The position numbers were made by a program, and so were the translations under genes. A DNA stretch of 42,739 nt from Lachnospiraceae bacterium (GTDB lineage Bacteria > Bacillota > Clostridia > Lachnospirales > Lachnospiraceae), in assembly GCA_022794255.1 (NCBI GenBank), contig JAAWEL010000053.1, positions 1 through 42,739 on the forward strand. The letters are read 5' to 3'. Below the pieces are notes generated by a model that was given only the letters and a program-made list of their open reading frames with translations, was not told the origin of the DNA and did not search any database. Shown here piece by piece: positions 15,817-24,260 of the stretch; the stretch's first letter is position 1; the number at the start of each line of letters is the position of its first letter.

Positions 15817-17856
15817 TTACCTTTTCCTTTTTCTAAAGATGCCCATCGACCAGACCATTAGTCCTCCCAAAGCAAGAAGCAGGATTCCAGGTTCTGAACC
15901 GGTGGTATACCCACCTACAGACAAGCTGGTTACATGCAGAGGCAGAGCGGATGGCTGGGCAACATCTGTGCTGTCACCCTGTGGATTACGAACGGTCTCA
16001 GCCACAGCCACAAAGGATGTGTAAGGAGTCATCATACTATACTTAAGTCCAATCGAAGTCACCATTCTTTTTGTAAGCTCAGAATCCGTTCCCTGGTTCC
16101 CATAATCTGTCAGCCGTTCCACCTTTTTCCGGGCCCACAGATAACGGATAGCCGGATTGCTTTGGGCGGACTGGATCCCGGAAACATCGATCTCCTTTAC
16201 ATAGTCCTCCCCGCCTGCTTTGCCTGTGATGCGGATGGTGCCGGTCTGTTCTCCCCGCCATTTGCCAAAGAGAACAATAGGGCGTTTGGCAAACAGGGTG
16301 GGAATGACAGGCGGTTCAATCTCATAGGCATCAAAGCCATCGTAGGTGATCTGGATATCCGTCAGGAGGGGAGCTTGAATGTAGGTGCGAAAACGGTTGG
16401 CCGTGTCAGAAGCATCTTTCGAATCGGTCACAACAAAGGCTTCCCCTTCTCCTGCTTTGGCGATCCCATCGATGAGATAGCGGTTCACAGAGTCTCCGAT
16501 ACCAAAGGAGAAGAAATTGGTGGTGGACAGGTTTTTTCCTATGATTTCAAATATCTCCTTTTCTCCGGAAATGTAGCCGTCCGTGATGGTGATAATACTC
16601 CGGGAGAAATCCTTATCCAGGGGAATGGAAAGGGCATTTTTAAGGGCCGGGGCCAGTTCCGTTCCACCGCCGCCACTTTCCTCCTCAATCAGCTTTATGG
16701 CCTTTTGAATATTTTCTGTCGTGGCAGGTACGGACTTTGGAGACATCTGCACGGAGGCATTGGAGAATAAAAGCACATTAAAGCGGTCGCTTTCTTTCAG
16801 CCCGGATACCAGATCCCGGATCAGCTCTTTTGCAGTGTCTAAGGGATAGCCGTACATGGAGCCGGACACATCCAGAATAAAAATATATTCCCGTGGGGGA
16901 AGCTGGTCGGGGGTATAGCGCTCTGGTGGCTGAACCATGAGCAGAAAGTAATTTTCCTGTTCGTCTGAGTCCAGCATCAGTCCGCAGTGTACCTCCTGCC
17001 CTGTCAGCTGGTAATTCAAAATGAAATCTCGGTTTCCCGCATATTCCTCGGGATTGGATAAGGTGACGCTTGCCTTATCCTCCCCATCCTTTTCCACATG
17101 GATGGAATGGGATTTGCAGGTCAGACTGGTGATAGGTACGCCAGTAGAGAGATTTACTGTGATATTATATTTTCCGGGAGGGGTCTTGCCTTCTTCCAGG
17201 TAAGGACTGGACAACCATTGATCCGATTGTCCTTCTGCTTTTGTCTTATCATCGGTTTCCTGACCTTCTTCATTGGAGCTGGCGAAGCGGGGGCCTACAA
17301 CGGTGGGAAATACAAACTCATAGGTCCCATCGGTAGAGGTAATCAGTTCTGTGTAGTGAAGCTCAATGTCTACCTTGTCGCCAGGCATAATATTTGCCAC
17401 ATCCATGGAAAATACATTGGGCCGCTGCTGTTCTAAAAGGGAAGTGCTTTTTCCTTCACTTTTTGCTGTTTCAAAAGTCTTTTTTGCCTCCTCCCGTTCC
17501 TGGATTTTGGCAGTGATGATCTGGTCTCCGATCTGCATTTTCATTCCATGGATGGAGACATTGTTCGATGCAGGGAACAAATATCGGGCATTTATGGGAT
17601 TGGAGCCCTCATTGGCATAGGTCTGAGTGACAAAAATTTCGGCGATCACTCCATTGATGGTGGCAGTTACATCAGTCTCTTTCAAAGGAAAATGATCCAC
17701 CTCAGGGTCAGCGCCTTCAATAAAAAAATAGGGAGCGAAAGAGGATTTATCATCTGGGGTATTGGCTTCTTCGCCATAGGCTGTGACAGGGCAGACAAGA
17801 AGGGCCAGCAGGGAGAGGGCCGTACAAAGTACCTTCCGTTTTTTGATTTTTTTCAT
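15817..17856 (-). CDS. VIT and VWA domain surface protein with SEP-type C-terminal sorting signal
   Basis: The protein is 679 residues with a signal peptide (1-28, ending CPVTAYG). It has a VIT domain (~55-185), as in inter-alpha-trypsin-inhibitor-like proteins, with marks such as VTQTYANEGSNPINARY and YLFP. A VWA domain (~322-500) carries a complete metal site: Asp329-x-Ser331-x-Ser333, Thr399 and Asp426. A beta-rich C-terminal region follows. The end is tripartite: GSEPG (653-657), a hydrophobic helix (658-673) and a basic tail RKRKR. That is an exosortase signal of the PEP-CTERM kind, and Ser-Glu-Pro recalls the MSEP-CTERM signal reported for XrtK systems. The exosortase gene is directly downstream. 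The start has GAGG 8 bases before the ATG. Probable role: a surface adhesin or interaction protein that is cut and transferred by its partner. Confidence 0.88.
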   Translation of the reverse strand: MKKIKKRKVLCTALSLLALLVCPVTAYGEEANTPDDKSSFAPYFFIEGADPEVDHFPLKETDVTATINGVIAEIFVTQTYANEGSNPINARYLFPASNNVSIHGMKMQIGDQIITAKIQEREEAKKTFETAKSEGKSTSLLEQQRPNVFSMDVANIMPGDKVDIELHYTELITSTDGTYEFVFPTVVGPRFASSNEEGQETDDKTKAEGQSDQWLSSPYLEEGKTPPGKYNITVNLSTGVPITSLTCKSHSIHVEKDGEDKASVTLSNPEEYAGNRDFILNYQLTGQEVHCGLMLDSDEQENYFLLMVQPPERYTPDQLPPREYIFILDVSGSMYGYPLDTAKELIRDLVSGLKESDRFNVLLFSNASVQMSPKSVPATTENIQKAIKLIEEESGGGGTELAPALKNALSIPLDKDFSRSIITITDGYISGEKEIFEIIGKNLSTTNFFSFGIGDSVNRYLIDGIAKAGEGEAFVVTDSKDASDTANRFRTYIQAPLLTDIQITYDGFDAYEIEPPVIPTLFAKRPIVLFGKWRGEQTGTIRITGKAGGEDYVKEIDVSGIQSAQSNPAIRYLWARKKVERLTDYGNQGTDSELTKRMVTSIGLKYSMMTPYTSFVAVAETVRNPQGDSTDVAQPSALPLHVTSLSVGGYTTGSEPGILLLALGGLMVWSMGIFRKRKR

Positions 17857-18040
17857 AAGATTACCTCATTTCCTGGTGTTGTTATCCGGAATATTAGAAT
17901 TACAATGGTTACTTATGAATGATCATACGGTGAGTTAGCATCAAAAAGGCTTCAAAGTTGTATCGAAATTGTATCATTTGTGATTTCGGACGGAATAAAG
18001 GAGATGCAGCTTTCTGCAAAATTTCATAAGAGATAAATAT

Positions 18041-18065
18041 AAAAAGCGGCTGTCTGCCAGCCGCT
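18041..18065 (-). terminator. Orphan minus-strand intrinsic terminator or attenuator
   Basis: AGCGGCTG (18045-18052) and CAGCCGCT (18058-18065) form an 8-bp GC-rich stem with a 5-base loop. On the - strand it is followed by TTTTTA. No - strand gene lies to its right, so it either ends a short leader or antisense transcript or acts as an attenuator ahead of the VIT/VWA operon. Confidence 0.55.
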
Positions 18066-18160
18066 AAAAAGAGGGAAAATGAAAAATCTATGTAAAAAGG
18101 ATATCACCTTGTTTGTAGTTATAGAATAAGAGACAAATGTGTTATGAATGTGATCGGTTT

Positions 18161-18188
18161 TTGAAAAAAATGTGAAAAGTGTTTTAAT
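18161..18188 (+). promoter_or_regulatory. Probable sigma-A promoter of the Suv3-like helicase operon
   Basis: TTGAAA (18161-18166) and TTTAAT (18183-18188) are separated by 16 bases, with AT-rich flanks. The coding start lies about 80 bases downstream. Confidence 0.5.
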
Positions 18189-18272
18189 AATAAATCTGTT
18201 TTGGGTGTTGCTGAATCAGTACTTTGCGGTTATGATAGAAATAAACGGGAAATGGAAGGACAGACATTCAGG

Positions 18273-20249
18273 ATGATGGAAAGAGAAGAGCTGATACAGC
18301 TGTATATTCGGGAATATGAGAAAGAGGGAGGAAAAAGGCGGCCATCCTCTGTTAAGGCCAGAGGCGCCATGGAAAAGGTGAAGAGTTTGTCCCGGGTGCT
18401 GAAGAGGACAAAAAACAGCCAGATTACCAGGAATGCTCTGGAGAATTATCACCGGCAGATGAATAACCTGTATTACTGCGGCCTTCGGTACCATTTGAAT
18501 CCAGTGGTGGAGCAGCTGAAAAAAGTGGTGATTCCGGAGCTGGTGCGGCTGGATCTGGCCCTTCTTTTGCCGGAGGATGAGCGTCTTGTAGAACAGGCCT
18601 TTTTTGAATATCTGGAAAATGATGTGCCAGGGGAGATTTGCAGGCAGCCGCTTTTTGATCTGTTTCGTACCTTCCGGACAGAAGCTTTAAAAAACAAAAT
18701 TCTTCAGCTGGTGCCTTCCCGGCCGGAGCTGGAGTTTCCGGAGGCTTTGGAGATGAAGCGCCATTTTGTGCTTCATATTGGGCCAACCAACAGTGGGAAG
18801 ACATTTCAGGCCCTGGAGCGTCTGAAATGTGCCGGTGACGGGGTGTATCTGGGACCTTTAAGGCTTTTGGCCCTGGAGGTTTATGAGAAAATGAAGGAAT
18901 ACGGTATTGCCTGCACCATGCTGACCGGCCAGGAGTGTATTGCGGAGGAGGACAGCCGGGTGACAGCCTCCACGGTGGAGATGGCGGATTTTTCTAAAAT
19001 TTATGATATTGCAGTGATTGATGAGGCTCAGATGACTGCAGATCATGAGCGGGGTCATTGCTGGACCAAGGCGATTTTAGGCCTGCAGGCCGCTGAGATC
19101 CATGTGTGTATGAGCCCGGCAGCAGAGGTGGCGGTATGCCATCTGATTGAGCTGTGCAAGGATGATTATGAGATCAACCGGTATGAGAGAAAGACGAACT
19201 TGGTCTGTGAGGAGATACCCTTTCGGTTTCCTGAGGATGTTAAAGAGGGGGATGCCCTGGTGGTATTTTCCAAAAAGTCCGTGCTTGACGTGGCAGGACG
19301 GTTAGAGGAGCGGGGAATCGAGGCAAGTGTCATATATGGAAGTTTGCCGCCGGAGATCCGGCGGCGTCAGATGCAGCTTTTCACCAGCGGGAAAACTAAG
19401 GTGGTGGTGGCTACGGACGCCATCGGCATGGGATTGAATTTGCCGGTGAGGCGGATTGTATTTATTCAGACAGAGAAGTTTGACGGTATTCAGCGCAGGG
19501 GGCTTTTGGTTCCGGAGATTCTGCAGATTGCCGGTCGGGCCGGCCGGTACGGGATCTATGAGACAGGCTATGTAAATGCCATGGGCAGCGCAGGGCTTGC
19601 CTACATCCGGGAGCGTTTTAACGGAAAGGACGAGCCGGTGGAGACCGTCAGCCTGGGATTTCCTCAGGTCCTTCTTGACCTAGACGAGCCTCTGGATGTG
19701 ATTTTGCAGGTGTGGCATTCGGAGAAGGCTCAGAAGCCCTTTGAGAAGGTCAGCATTGATGAGCTTTTGTGCCTGTATGGGTATGCCAAGCGCTTTGAAA
19801 ATCAAATCATGGGTTTTGAAGATAAAAGGATTCTGTACCGGATGATCAGCTGTCCCATTGATGTCAAGGACCGGAAGGTGGTGAAACAGTGGCTGGAATA
19901 TTGTATGAACTATCCTGCAGATTCTTATTTGGATCACCCAAGACTGGACGGAGTTCACAGACGGATAGGAGGGAGAAAGGCATCAGCCGGTGAAGGCGGA
20001 AAAAATACCATGCAGAATTATGAGACCTACTACAAGAAACTGGATTTATACTACCAGTTTTCTTACCGTTTTGATAAGGTGATCGATGAAGCGTGGCTGG
20101 AGGAGGAGAGAAGCCGGACAGAGGCAGCGATCATGCGGTATCTTTCCAAGGGGAAGAAAGGGTATATTGCCCGGTGCCAGTATTGCGGCAGACTGCTTCC
20201 GGTGGGATATATGGCCGGGAAATGCAGACGGTGCTTTGAGAGGAGATAG
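18273..20249 (+). CDS. Suv3-like superfamily 2 RNA helicase with C-terminal zinc ribbon
   Basis: The protein is ~658 residues from the ATG at 18273, chosen because GGAAGGA lies upstream; ATG 18252 or TTG 18201 are possible. A helical N-terminal ~160 residues is followed by the helicase core: motif I GPTNSGKT (170-177), then LGPLRLLALEVYEKM, DEAQ (250-253), a SerPro-containing motif III region, and a second RecA lobe with YGSLPPEIRRRQM, ATDAIGMGLNLP and QIAGRAGRYG. This combination, especially GPTNSGKT with GPLRLLALEVYE, is the signature of Suv3, the helicase of the mitochondrial RNA degradosome. The end carries Cys635-x2-Cys638 and Cys651-x2-Cys654, a zinc ribbon. It likely unwinds RNA for decay or processing. 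It heads an operon with a hydrolase 6 bases downstream. Confidence 0.88.
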   Translation: MMEREELIQLYIREYEKEGGKRRPSSVKARGAMEKVKSLSRVLKRTKNSQITRNALENYHRQMNNLYYCGLRYHLNPVVEQLKKVVIPELVRLDLALLLPEDERLVEQAFFEYLENDVPGEICRQPLFDLFRTFRTEALKNKILQLVPSRPELEFPEALEMKRHFVLHIGPTNSGKTFQALERLKCAGDGVYLGPLRLLALEVYEKMKEYGIACTMLTGQECIAEEDSRVTASTVEMADFSKIYDIAVIDEAQMTADHERGHCWTKAILGLQAAEIHVCMSPAAEVAVCHLIELCKDDYEINRYERKTNLVCEEIPFRFPEDVKEGDALVVFSKKSVLDVAGRLEERGIEASVIYGSLPPEIRRRQMQLFTSGKTKVVVATDAIGMGLNLPVRRIVFIQTEKFDGIQRRGLLVPEILQIAGRAGRYGIYETGYVNAMGSAGLAYIRERFNGKDEPVETVSLGFPQVLLDLDEPLDVILQVWHSEKAQKPFEKVSIDELLCLYGYAKRFENQIMGFEDKRILYRMISCPIDVKDRKVVKQWLEYCMNYPADSYLDHPRLDGVHRRIGGRKASAGEGGKNTMQNYETYYKKLDLYYQFSYRFDKVIDEAWLEEERSRTEAAIMRYLSKGKKGYIARCQYCGRLLPVGYMAGKCRRCFERR

Positions 20250-20255
20250 GGGGGG

Positions 20256-20987
20256 ATGCATCTTTTAGTGGTTCATGGCTGGATGCACTCGGCAGACCGA
20301 TACAAGGATTTAAAAAGAGATTTGGAAAGTTTTGGCATTTGCAAGGTGGAGCTGTATGAGTTTCCAGGATTTGGGAATGAGCCGACAAGGTATAAAGACA
20401 GGATTCTGGAACATTATGTTAAGGATATGCAGCAGTATCTGAAAGAACAATCCTTTGACGGAATCCTGGCTCATTCCATGGGCGGAAATGTGGTTTTAAA
20501 GGCTGTGGCAGAGGCAAATCGGGGGGAAAAGCTTATGCTTCTCAGCCCGGTCTATGGAGGAATCCGTTTTTTAAAGCCGGCGGTGTTTTTTGGTCCTCTT
20601 CTTTTTTGGGGCATTCGTCTGTTACAGATTCCCTGCGCAGGCATGGGACTTTTGATTCGGGTCTTATCACTTTTGACGGTCAACCAATGGTCTGCCATGG
20701 ACCGACAGCTTGTGGAAGATGTGAGAAGAGCAGATGCGTCCACAGGGGTAAAAATTCTGGCAGAACTGGCCTCTGACCGGTGGCGGGTCAAAGAAACGTA
20801 CAGAAATGAAAGGGTTATGGTGGTTTTGGGGGAGAGGGATCGGGTCATTTCCCGCAAGCATATCAAGCAGCTCAGCACAGATCTGGGCGGGTGCCCGGTA
20901 AAAATTTTAGAACGTACCGGCCACACGGCGGTTTTGGAAGATTATGACCGCCTTTTAGAGTTGGTGGGCAACTGGATCGTGGGTTAA
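20256..20987 (+). CDS. Alpha/beta hydrolase (small serine hydrolase type)
   Basis: This 243-residue protein starts 6 bases after the helicase stop, with a G-rich ribosome binding site. The fold marks are an HGWMHSADRY oxyanion segment near residue 5, the nucleophile elbow HSMGGN (Ser about residue 74), an acidic residue in GERDRVIS (about 192) and the catalytic His in RTGHTAVLED (about 223). A hydrophobic cap region (~110-140) may contact membranes or bind a lipophilic substrate. Substrate is not predictable; esterase, lipase or thioesterase activity is possible. There is no signal peptide, so it is cytoplasmic. Its tight spacing to an RNA helicase suggests co-transcription but no shared pathway is evident. 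Confidence 0.85.
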   Translation: MHLLVVHGWMHSADRYKDLKRDLESFGICKVELYEFPGFGNEPTRYKDRILEHYVKDMQQYLKEQSFDGILAHSMGGNVVLKAVAEANRGEKLMLLSPVYGGIRFLKPAVFFGPLLFWGIRLLQIPCAGMGLLIRVLSLLTVNQWSAMDRQLVEDVRRADASTGVKILAELASDRWRVKETYRNERVMVVLGERDRVISRKHIKQLSTDLGGCPVKILERTGHTAVLEDYDRLLELVGNWIVG

Positions 20988-21043
20988 GGCAGGCTTGGCG
21001 GTATTTTAGAAAGGTCAAAAAGCAGTACAAAGGAGTAAATGTT

Positions 21044-24000
21044 ATGAATGTCATCCACAGGGATATTTTCAGAGCCATCCATGAAGGAAAATGGCTGAGC
21101 ATTGAGTACCGGAACCGGCAAAAGCAAGTTACCCGGTATTGGATCGGAATTTACGATTTGAATATTGCCAGGCAGACATTGGAGGTGGATGGCCTTCATC
21201 TGGGAAAATATACCTTAGAGCACTATGACCGCATCTATATAGATTCGATTCTGTCCTCGCAGGTGGTGGACGGCTCCTACTGCGAGATCAACCAGGATTT
21301 GGTGAGAGACATTCATGAAAATCCTCACAAATACAGGACCTTGTTTGACCATGTGGCCAACCTGAAGGTTTTAGATTATTTAGAGGATTGTAACCGGATG
21401 GATACCACTGCCTACCGGAAGGACTTTGCTCTGGTGCGGTATTTAGACAGAGACAGCTTTAAGGGAGCGATCTATCCTTTAAGTGATGAGCAGTTTTGCC
21501 GGATTGTGCGGGAGTTCCAGAGCCAGTCAGAGCAGAAAGCCCACCAAAACCGGCAGGACGGTTCCAGGGAGCAGAAGGGAGAAGATCAGGGGGGATCTGG
21601 AGATTACAGGTTGGCAGGCCAGGGAGCAGAGGCTTCACAGGCTTTAGGGGCACCTTCTCAGCAAAAACGTCTGACGATTCAGCGCCTTGCCATGAATGTG
21701 GTGAGCATCCACACGCCGAAAGGATTGTATGTTTTGGCATATCGCAGATTGGGTCTGGATGTTAAGAGGCGGTGCCTGCGCCCGGATGAGGATATTACGG
21801 TTTGTACGGAATTTACGGTGGACGGGGTCAGAGAAAGCATCCGGAAATATCTGGACGGGGAGGATTATGAACTTTTAAAAGATTTTGAGGCCAACCAGGA
21901 GCAGATCAAGGACGCCATTACCCGGTACAACCGCCGGATTTTGGGGGTGGATGACATGCCCTATGTGATCGGACTGGGAATGGATGTGGTACTGGATCTT
22001 CACCGGGAGTATGACGCCATTTTGAAAATGTATGAGAAGGGCGAGGTGCCTGTACCGGTCCGGGCTTTTTTTGGAGATCTTTTAGACCGGCCCCGAAGCC
22101 GCCGGATGGTTCCTATCACTCCCTTGGACCGGCGGGTCAACTTAGACCAGCTGCTGGCCATCAACCATGCCATGAAATACCCGGTAGCCTATGTCCAGGG
22201 ACCGCCGGGAACGGGAAAGACAAGCACTATTATCAACACAATTATCACAGCATTTTTTAACGAGAAGACCTTACTGTTTGTGGCCTACAACAATCATCCC
22301 ATTGACAGTGTGGCAGAAAAGCTGTTTGGTCTCACCTATCAGGGAAAGCCAATCCCGTTTCCTATGGTTCGCCTGGGAAATCAGGAAAAGGTGCGGGAGG
22401 CACTATCTTCTATGGCTGCTTTGTACAAGCAGGCAAGAGGGGTCCCTGTCTTTGACCGGACCTTGGGACGGAACCGGGAAAGCCAGGCAGGGCAGATGAA
22501 AAAGTTGTCTGAGCTTTTGAGGCGATATGAGGATGTGCTGGATTTAAAGGAACGCAGTGAGACCATCAACCGGCTATTAGAGTACAGCCAGGGCCGCAGC
22601 CGTTCCATGCAGATGCTTCCCTTTGAGGCAGACCTGGGCGGGAGGCAGCTAGAACGGGTGAATCGTCAGATTGAGCGGATGGGAGAGATAACGGATGAAG
22701 ATGCCCTGGCACTTTTGACAGAGGATGTAAAGGAGATGGAAAAATACTTATACTATGCTTCCGTGCGATGTATCCGGCGGCTGGACGACCCGGTCAACCA
22801 ACGGTTGCGGGAGATTCTCTTGATGGAGGATAAGGATCTGCGGCTGGAAGCATTTAATGAGTATCTTAAGGGAGATGATAGTTTTAAACGTTTTCTGGGG
22901 ATTTTTCCGGTGGTGGCCACCACCTGTATCTCTGCTCACCGTCTGGGAGAGCCCAAGCCCTATTTTGATATGACGGTAATGGATGAGGCGAGTCAGTGCA
23001 ATACGGCTGTGGGGTTGGTACCGGTGATCCGCGGCAAAAGTCTGATGCTGGTGGGGGATCCTCAGCAGCTCAATCCGGTGATTTTGCTGGATGAGGTTTC
23101 CAATCGGCGTCTGCGGGGAAAATATGGAGTTCCCCAGGAGTACGATTACCGGGAAAATTCACTCTACAAAACATTTCTGGCCTGTGATTCGGTCAGTGAT
23201 GAAGTGCTTTTGCGATACCATTACCGGTGCAACCAAAAGATTATTGGCTTTAACAACCAGAAATATTACAATTCCCGGCTCCTCATCCGGTCGGAGAGTA
23301 CTCAGCCTCAGCCTCTCATCTATATGGATGTGGAGGACGGCCGGACGGACCAGAGAAATGTGGCTCCGGCAGAGGTGGAGGAGATTGTCCGGTATGCAAT
23401 GAATCATCGGGATAAATCCATCGGAGTCATCACTCCCTTTGTAAACCAGAAAAACGCCATTGAAGCGCAGTTAGCCGGACGAGGTCTTAATCATGTGGTT
23501 TGTGGGACGGTTCATGCCTTCCAGGGAGATGAAAAGGATGTGGTATTGTTTTCCACAGCTCTCACCAATGATACCTACGAGGGCACCTATGAGTGGCTGA
23601 AAAATAACAAGGAGCTGATCAATGTAGCCACGTCCCGGGCCAGGGAGCAGCTGATTGTATTGGCCAGTGATCAGAATCTTAATCGGCTGCACCAGCAGGA
23701 GGGAGAGGATGATCTGTTTGATCTGATCCGGTATGTCCGCTCCAATGGCACCTCCCGGATCGTTCCCAAGGAGACCAACTCCCGGGCTTTGGGAATCAAG
23801 CCTTTTTCCACTGCTACGGAGGAGGCGTTTTTGCAGAACTTAAATCATGCGCTGGAAAATATCTGGCTGTCTCAGAACCGTTTTTCCGTGGAAAAAGAGG
23901 TAGCGGTTTCCCAGGTGTTTGAGGGAAATGTCAGCTATAGTGATCTCTTCTATTCTGGCAGATTTGATTTTGTGGTGTATGAGAGGGGAGGAATGCACAA

Positions 24001-24205
24001 ATACCCGGTGCTGGTGATTGAGCTGGACGGCAAGGAGCATTATGAAGATGAGGTGGTTATGGCCCGGGACAAAAAGAAAAAGGAGATTTGTCAGGCTCAC
24101 CACATGGAGCTGATTCGGGTGGAGAACAGCTATGCCAGACGTTATCAGCATATAAAAGGGGTCTTGGAGGCCTATTTTAAGGCAAACCGGATGTTGACAT
24201 CTTAA
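21044..24205 (+). CDS. WYL-like / SF1 helicase / DUF2726-type nuclease fusion
   Basis: This 1053-residue protein has AAAGGAG before its ATG. Residues ~1-80 read as a WYL-like beta domain (IHEGKWLSIEYRNRQ, ending in DRIYIDSIL), a ligand- or nucleic-acid-sensing fold. The core is a Upf1-type superfamily 1 helicase: Walker A GPPGTGKT (386-393), Walker B Asp647-Glu648 with VMDEASQCNT, motif III GDPQQLNPV, and late motifs GTVHAFQGDEKDVV and NVATSRAREQLIV. The C-terminal ~120 residues match a Vsr/DUF2726-like PD-(D/E)XK nuclease, with Asp975, then Glu993, Asp995 and Lys997 in ELDGKEH, and a following RDKKKKEIC. Domain joining implies DNA or RNA unwinding coupled to cleavage, perhaps repair or phage defence. 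Domain calls are good; the physiological role is inferred. Confidence 0.85.
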   Translation: MNVIHRDIFRAIHEGKWLSIEYRNRQKQVTRYWIGIYDLNIARQTLEVDGLHLGKYTLEHYDRIYIDSILSSQVVDGSYCEINQDLVRDIHENPHKYRTLFDHVANLKVLDYLEDCNRMDTTAYRKDFALVRYLDRDSFKGAIYPLSDEQFCRIVREFQSQSEQKAHQNRQDGSREQKGEDQGGSGDYRLAGQGAEASQALGAPSQQKRLTIQRLAMNVVSIHTPKGLYVLAYRRLGLDVKRRCLRPDEDITVCTEFTVDGVRESIRKYLDGEDYELLKDFEANQEQIKDAITRYNRRILGVDDMPYVIGLGMDVVLDLHREYDAILKMYEKGEVPVPVRAFFGDLLDRPRSRRMVPITPLDRRVNLDQLLAINHAMKYPVAYVQGPPGTGKTSTIINTIITAFFNEKTLLFVAYNNHPIDSVAEKLFGLTYQGKPIPFPMVRLGNQEKVREALSSMAALYKQARGVPVFDRTLGRNRESQAGQMKKLSELLRRYEDVLDLKERSETINRLLEYSQGRSRSMQMLPFEADLGGRQLERVNRQIERMGEITDEDALALLTEDVKEMEKYLYYASVRCIRRLDDPVNQRLREILLMEDKDLRLEAFNEYLKGDDSFKRFLGIFPVVATTCISAHRLGEPKPYFDMTVMDEASQCNTAVGLVPVIRGKSLMLVGDPQQLNPVILLDEVSNRRLRGKYGVPQEYDYRENSLYKTFLACDSVSDEVLLRYHYRCNQKIIGFNNQKYYNSRLLIRSESTQPQPLIYMDVEDGRTDQRNVAPAEVEEIVRYAMNHRDKSIGVITPFVNQKNAIEAQLAGRGLNHVVCGTVHAFQGDEKDVVLFSTALTNDTYEGTYEWLKNNKELINVATSRAREQLIVLASDQNLNRLHQQEGEDDLFDLIRYVRSNGTSRIVPKETNSRALGIKPFSTATEEAFLQNLNHALENIWLSQNRFSVEKEVAVSQVFEGNVSYSDLFYSGRFDFVVYERGGMHKYPVLVIELDGKEHYEDEVVMARDKKKKEICQAHHMELIRVENSYARRYQHIKGVLEAYFKANRMLTS

Positions 24206-24230
24206 AGTTAATTCAATATAATAAAGTTAA
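24194..24230 (+). promoter_or_regulatory. Consensus sigma-A promoter of lacI-type gene with flanking repeats
   Basis: TTGACA (24194-24199), 17 bases, TATAAT (24217-24222): an exact consensus promoter that overlaps the end of the preceding gene. AAAGTTAA occurs in the spacer (24204-24211) and just after the -10 (24223-24230), well placed for repression, perhaps autoregulation. Confidence 0.85.
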
Positions 24231-24260
24231 AAACAAATTAAAATCAAGAGGTAAATTAAG

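Larger units (their letters stand above)
17857..18200. promoter_or_regulatory. Divergent intergenic region between VIT/VWA gene and helicase operon
   Basis: This 344-base AT-rich spacer has no gene. Reading the - strand, TGATACAAT (17968-17976 region) is an extended -10 element about 100 bases before the VIT/VWA start, but its -35 is poor. An 8-bp stem with a T-run on the - strand lies at 18045-18065. The + strand promoter of the helicase operon is at its right end. Nothing else is seen. Confidence 0.45.
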
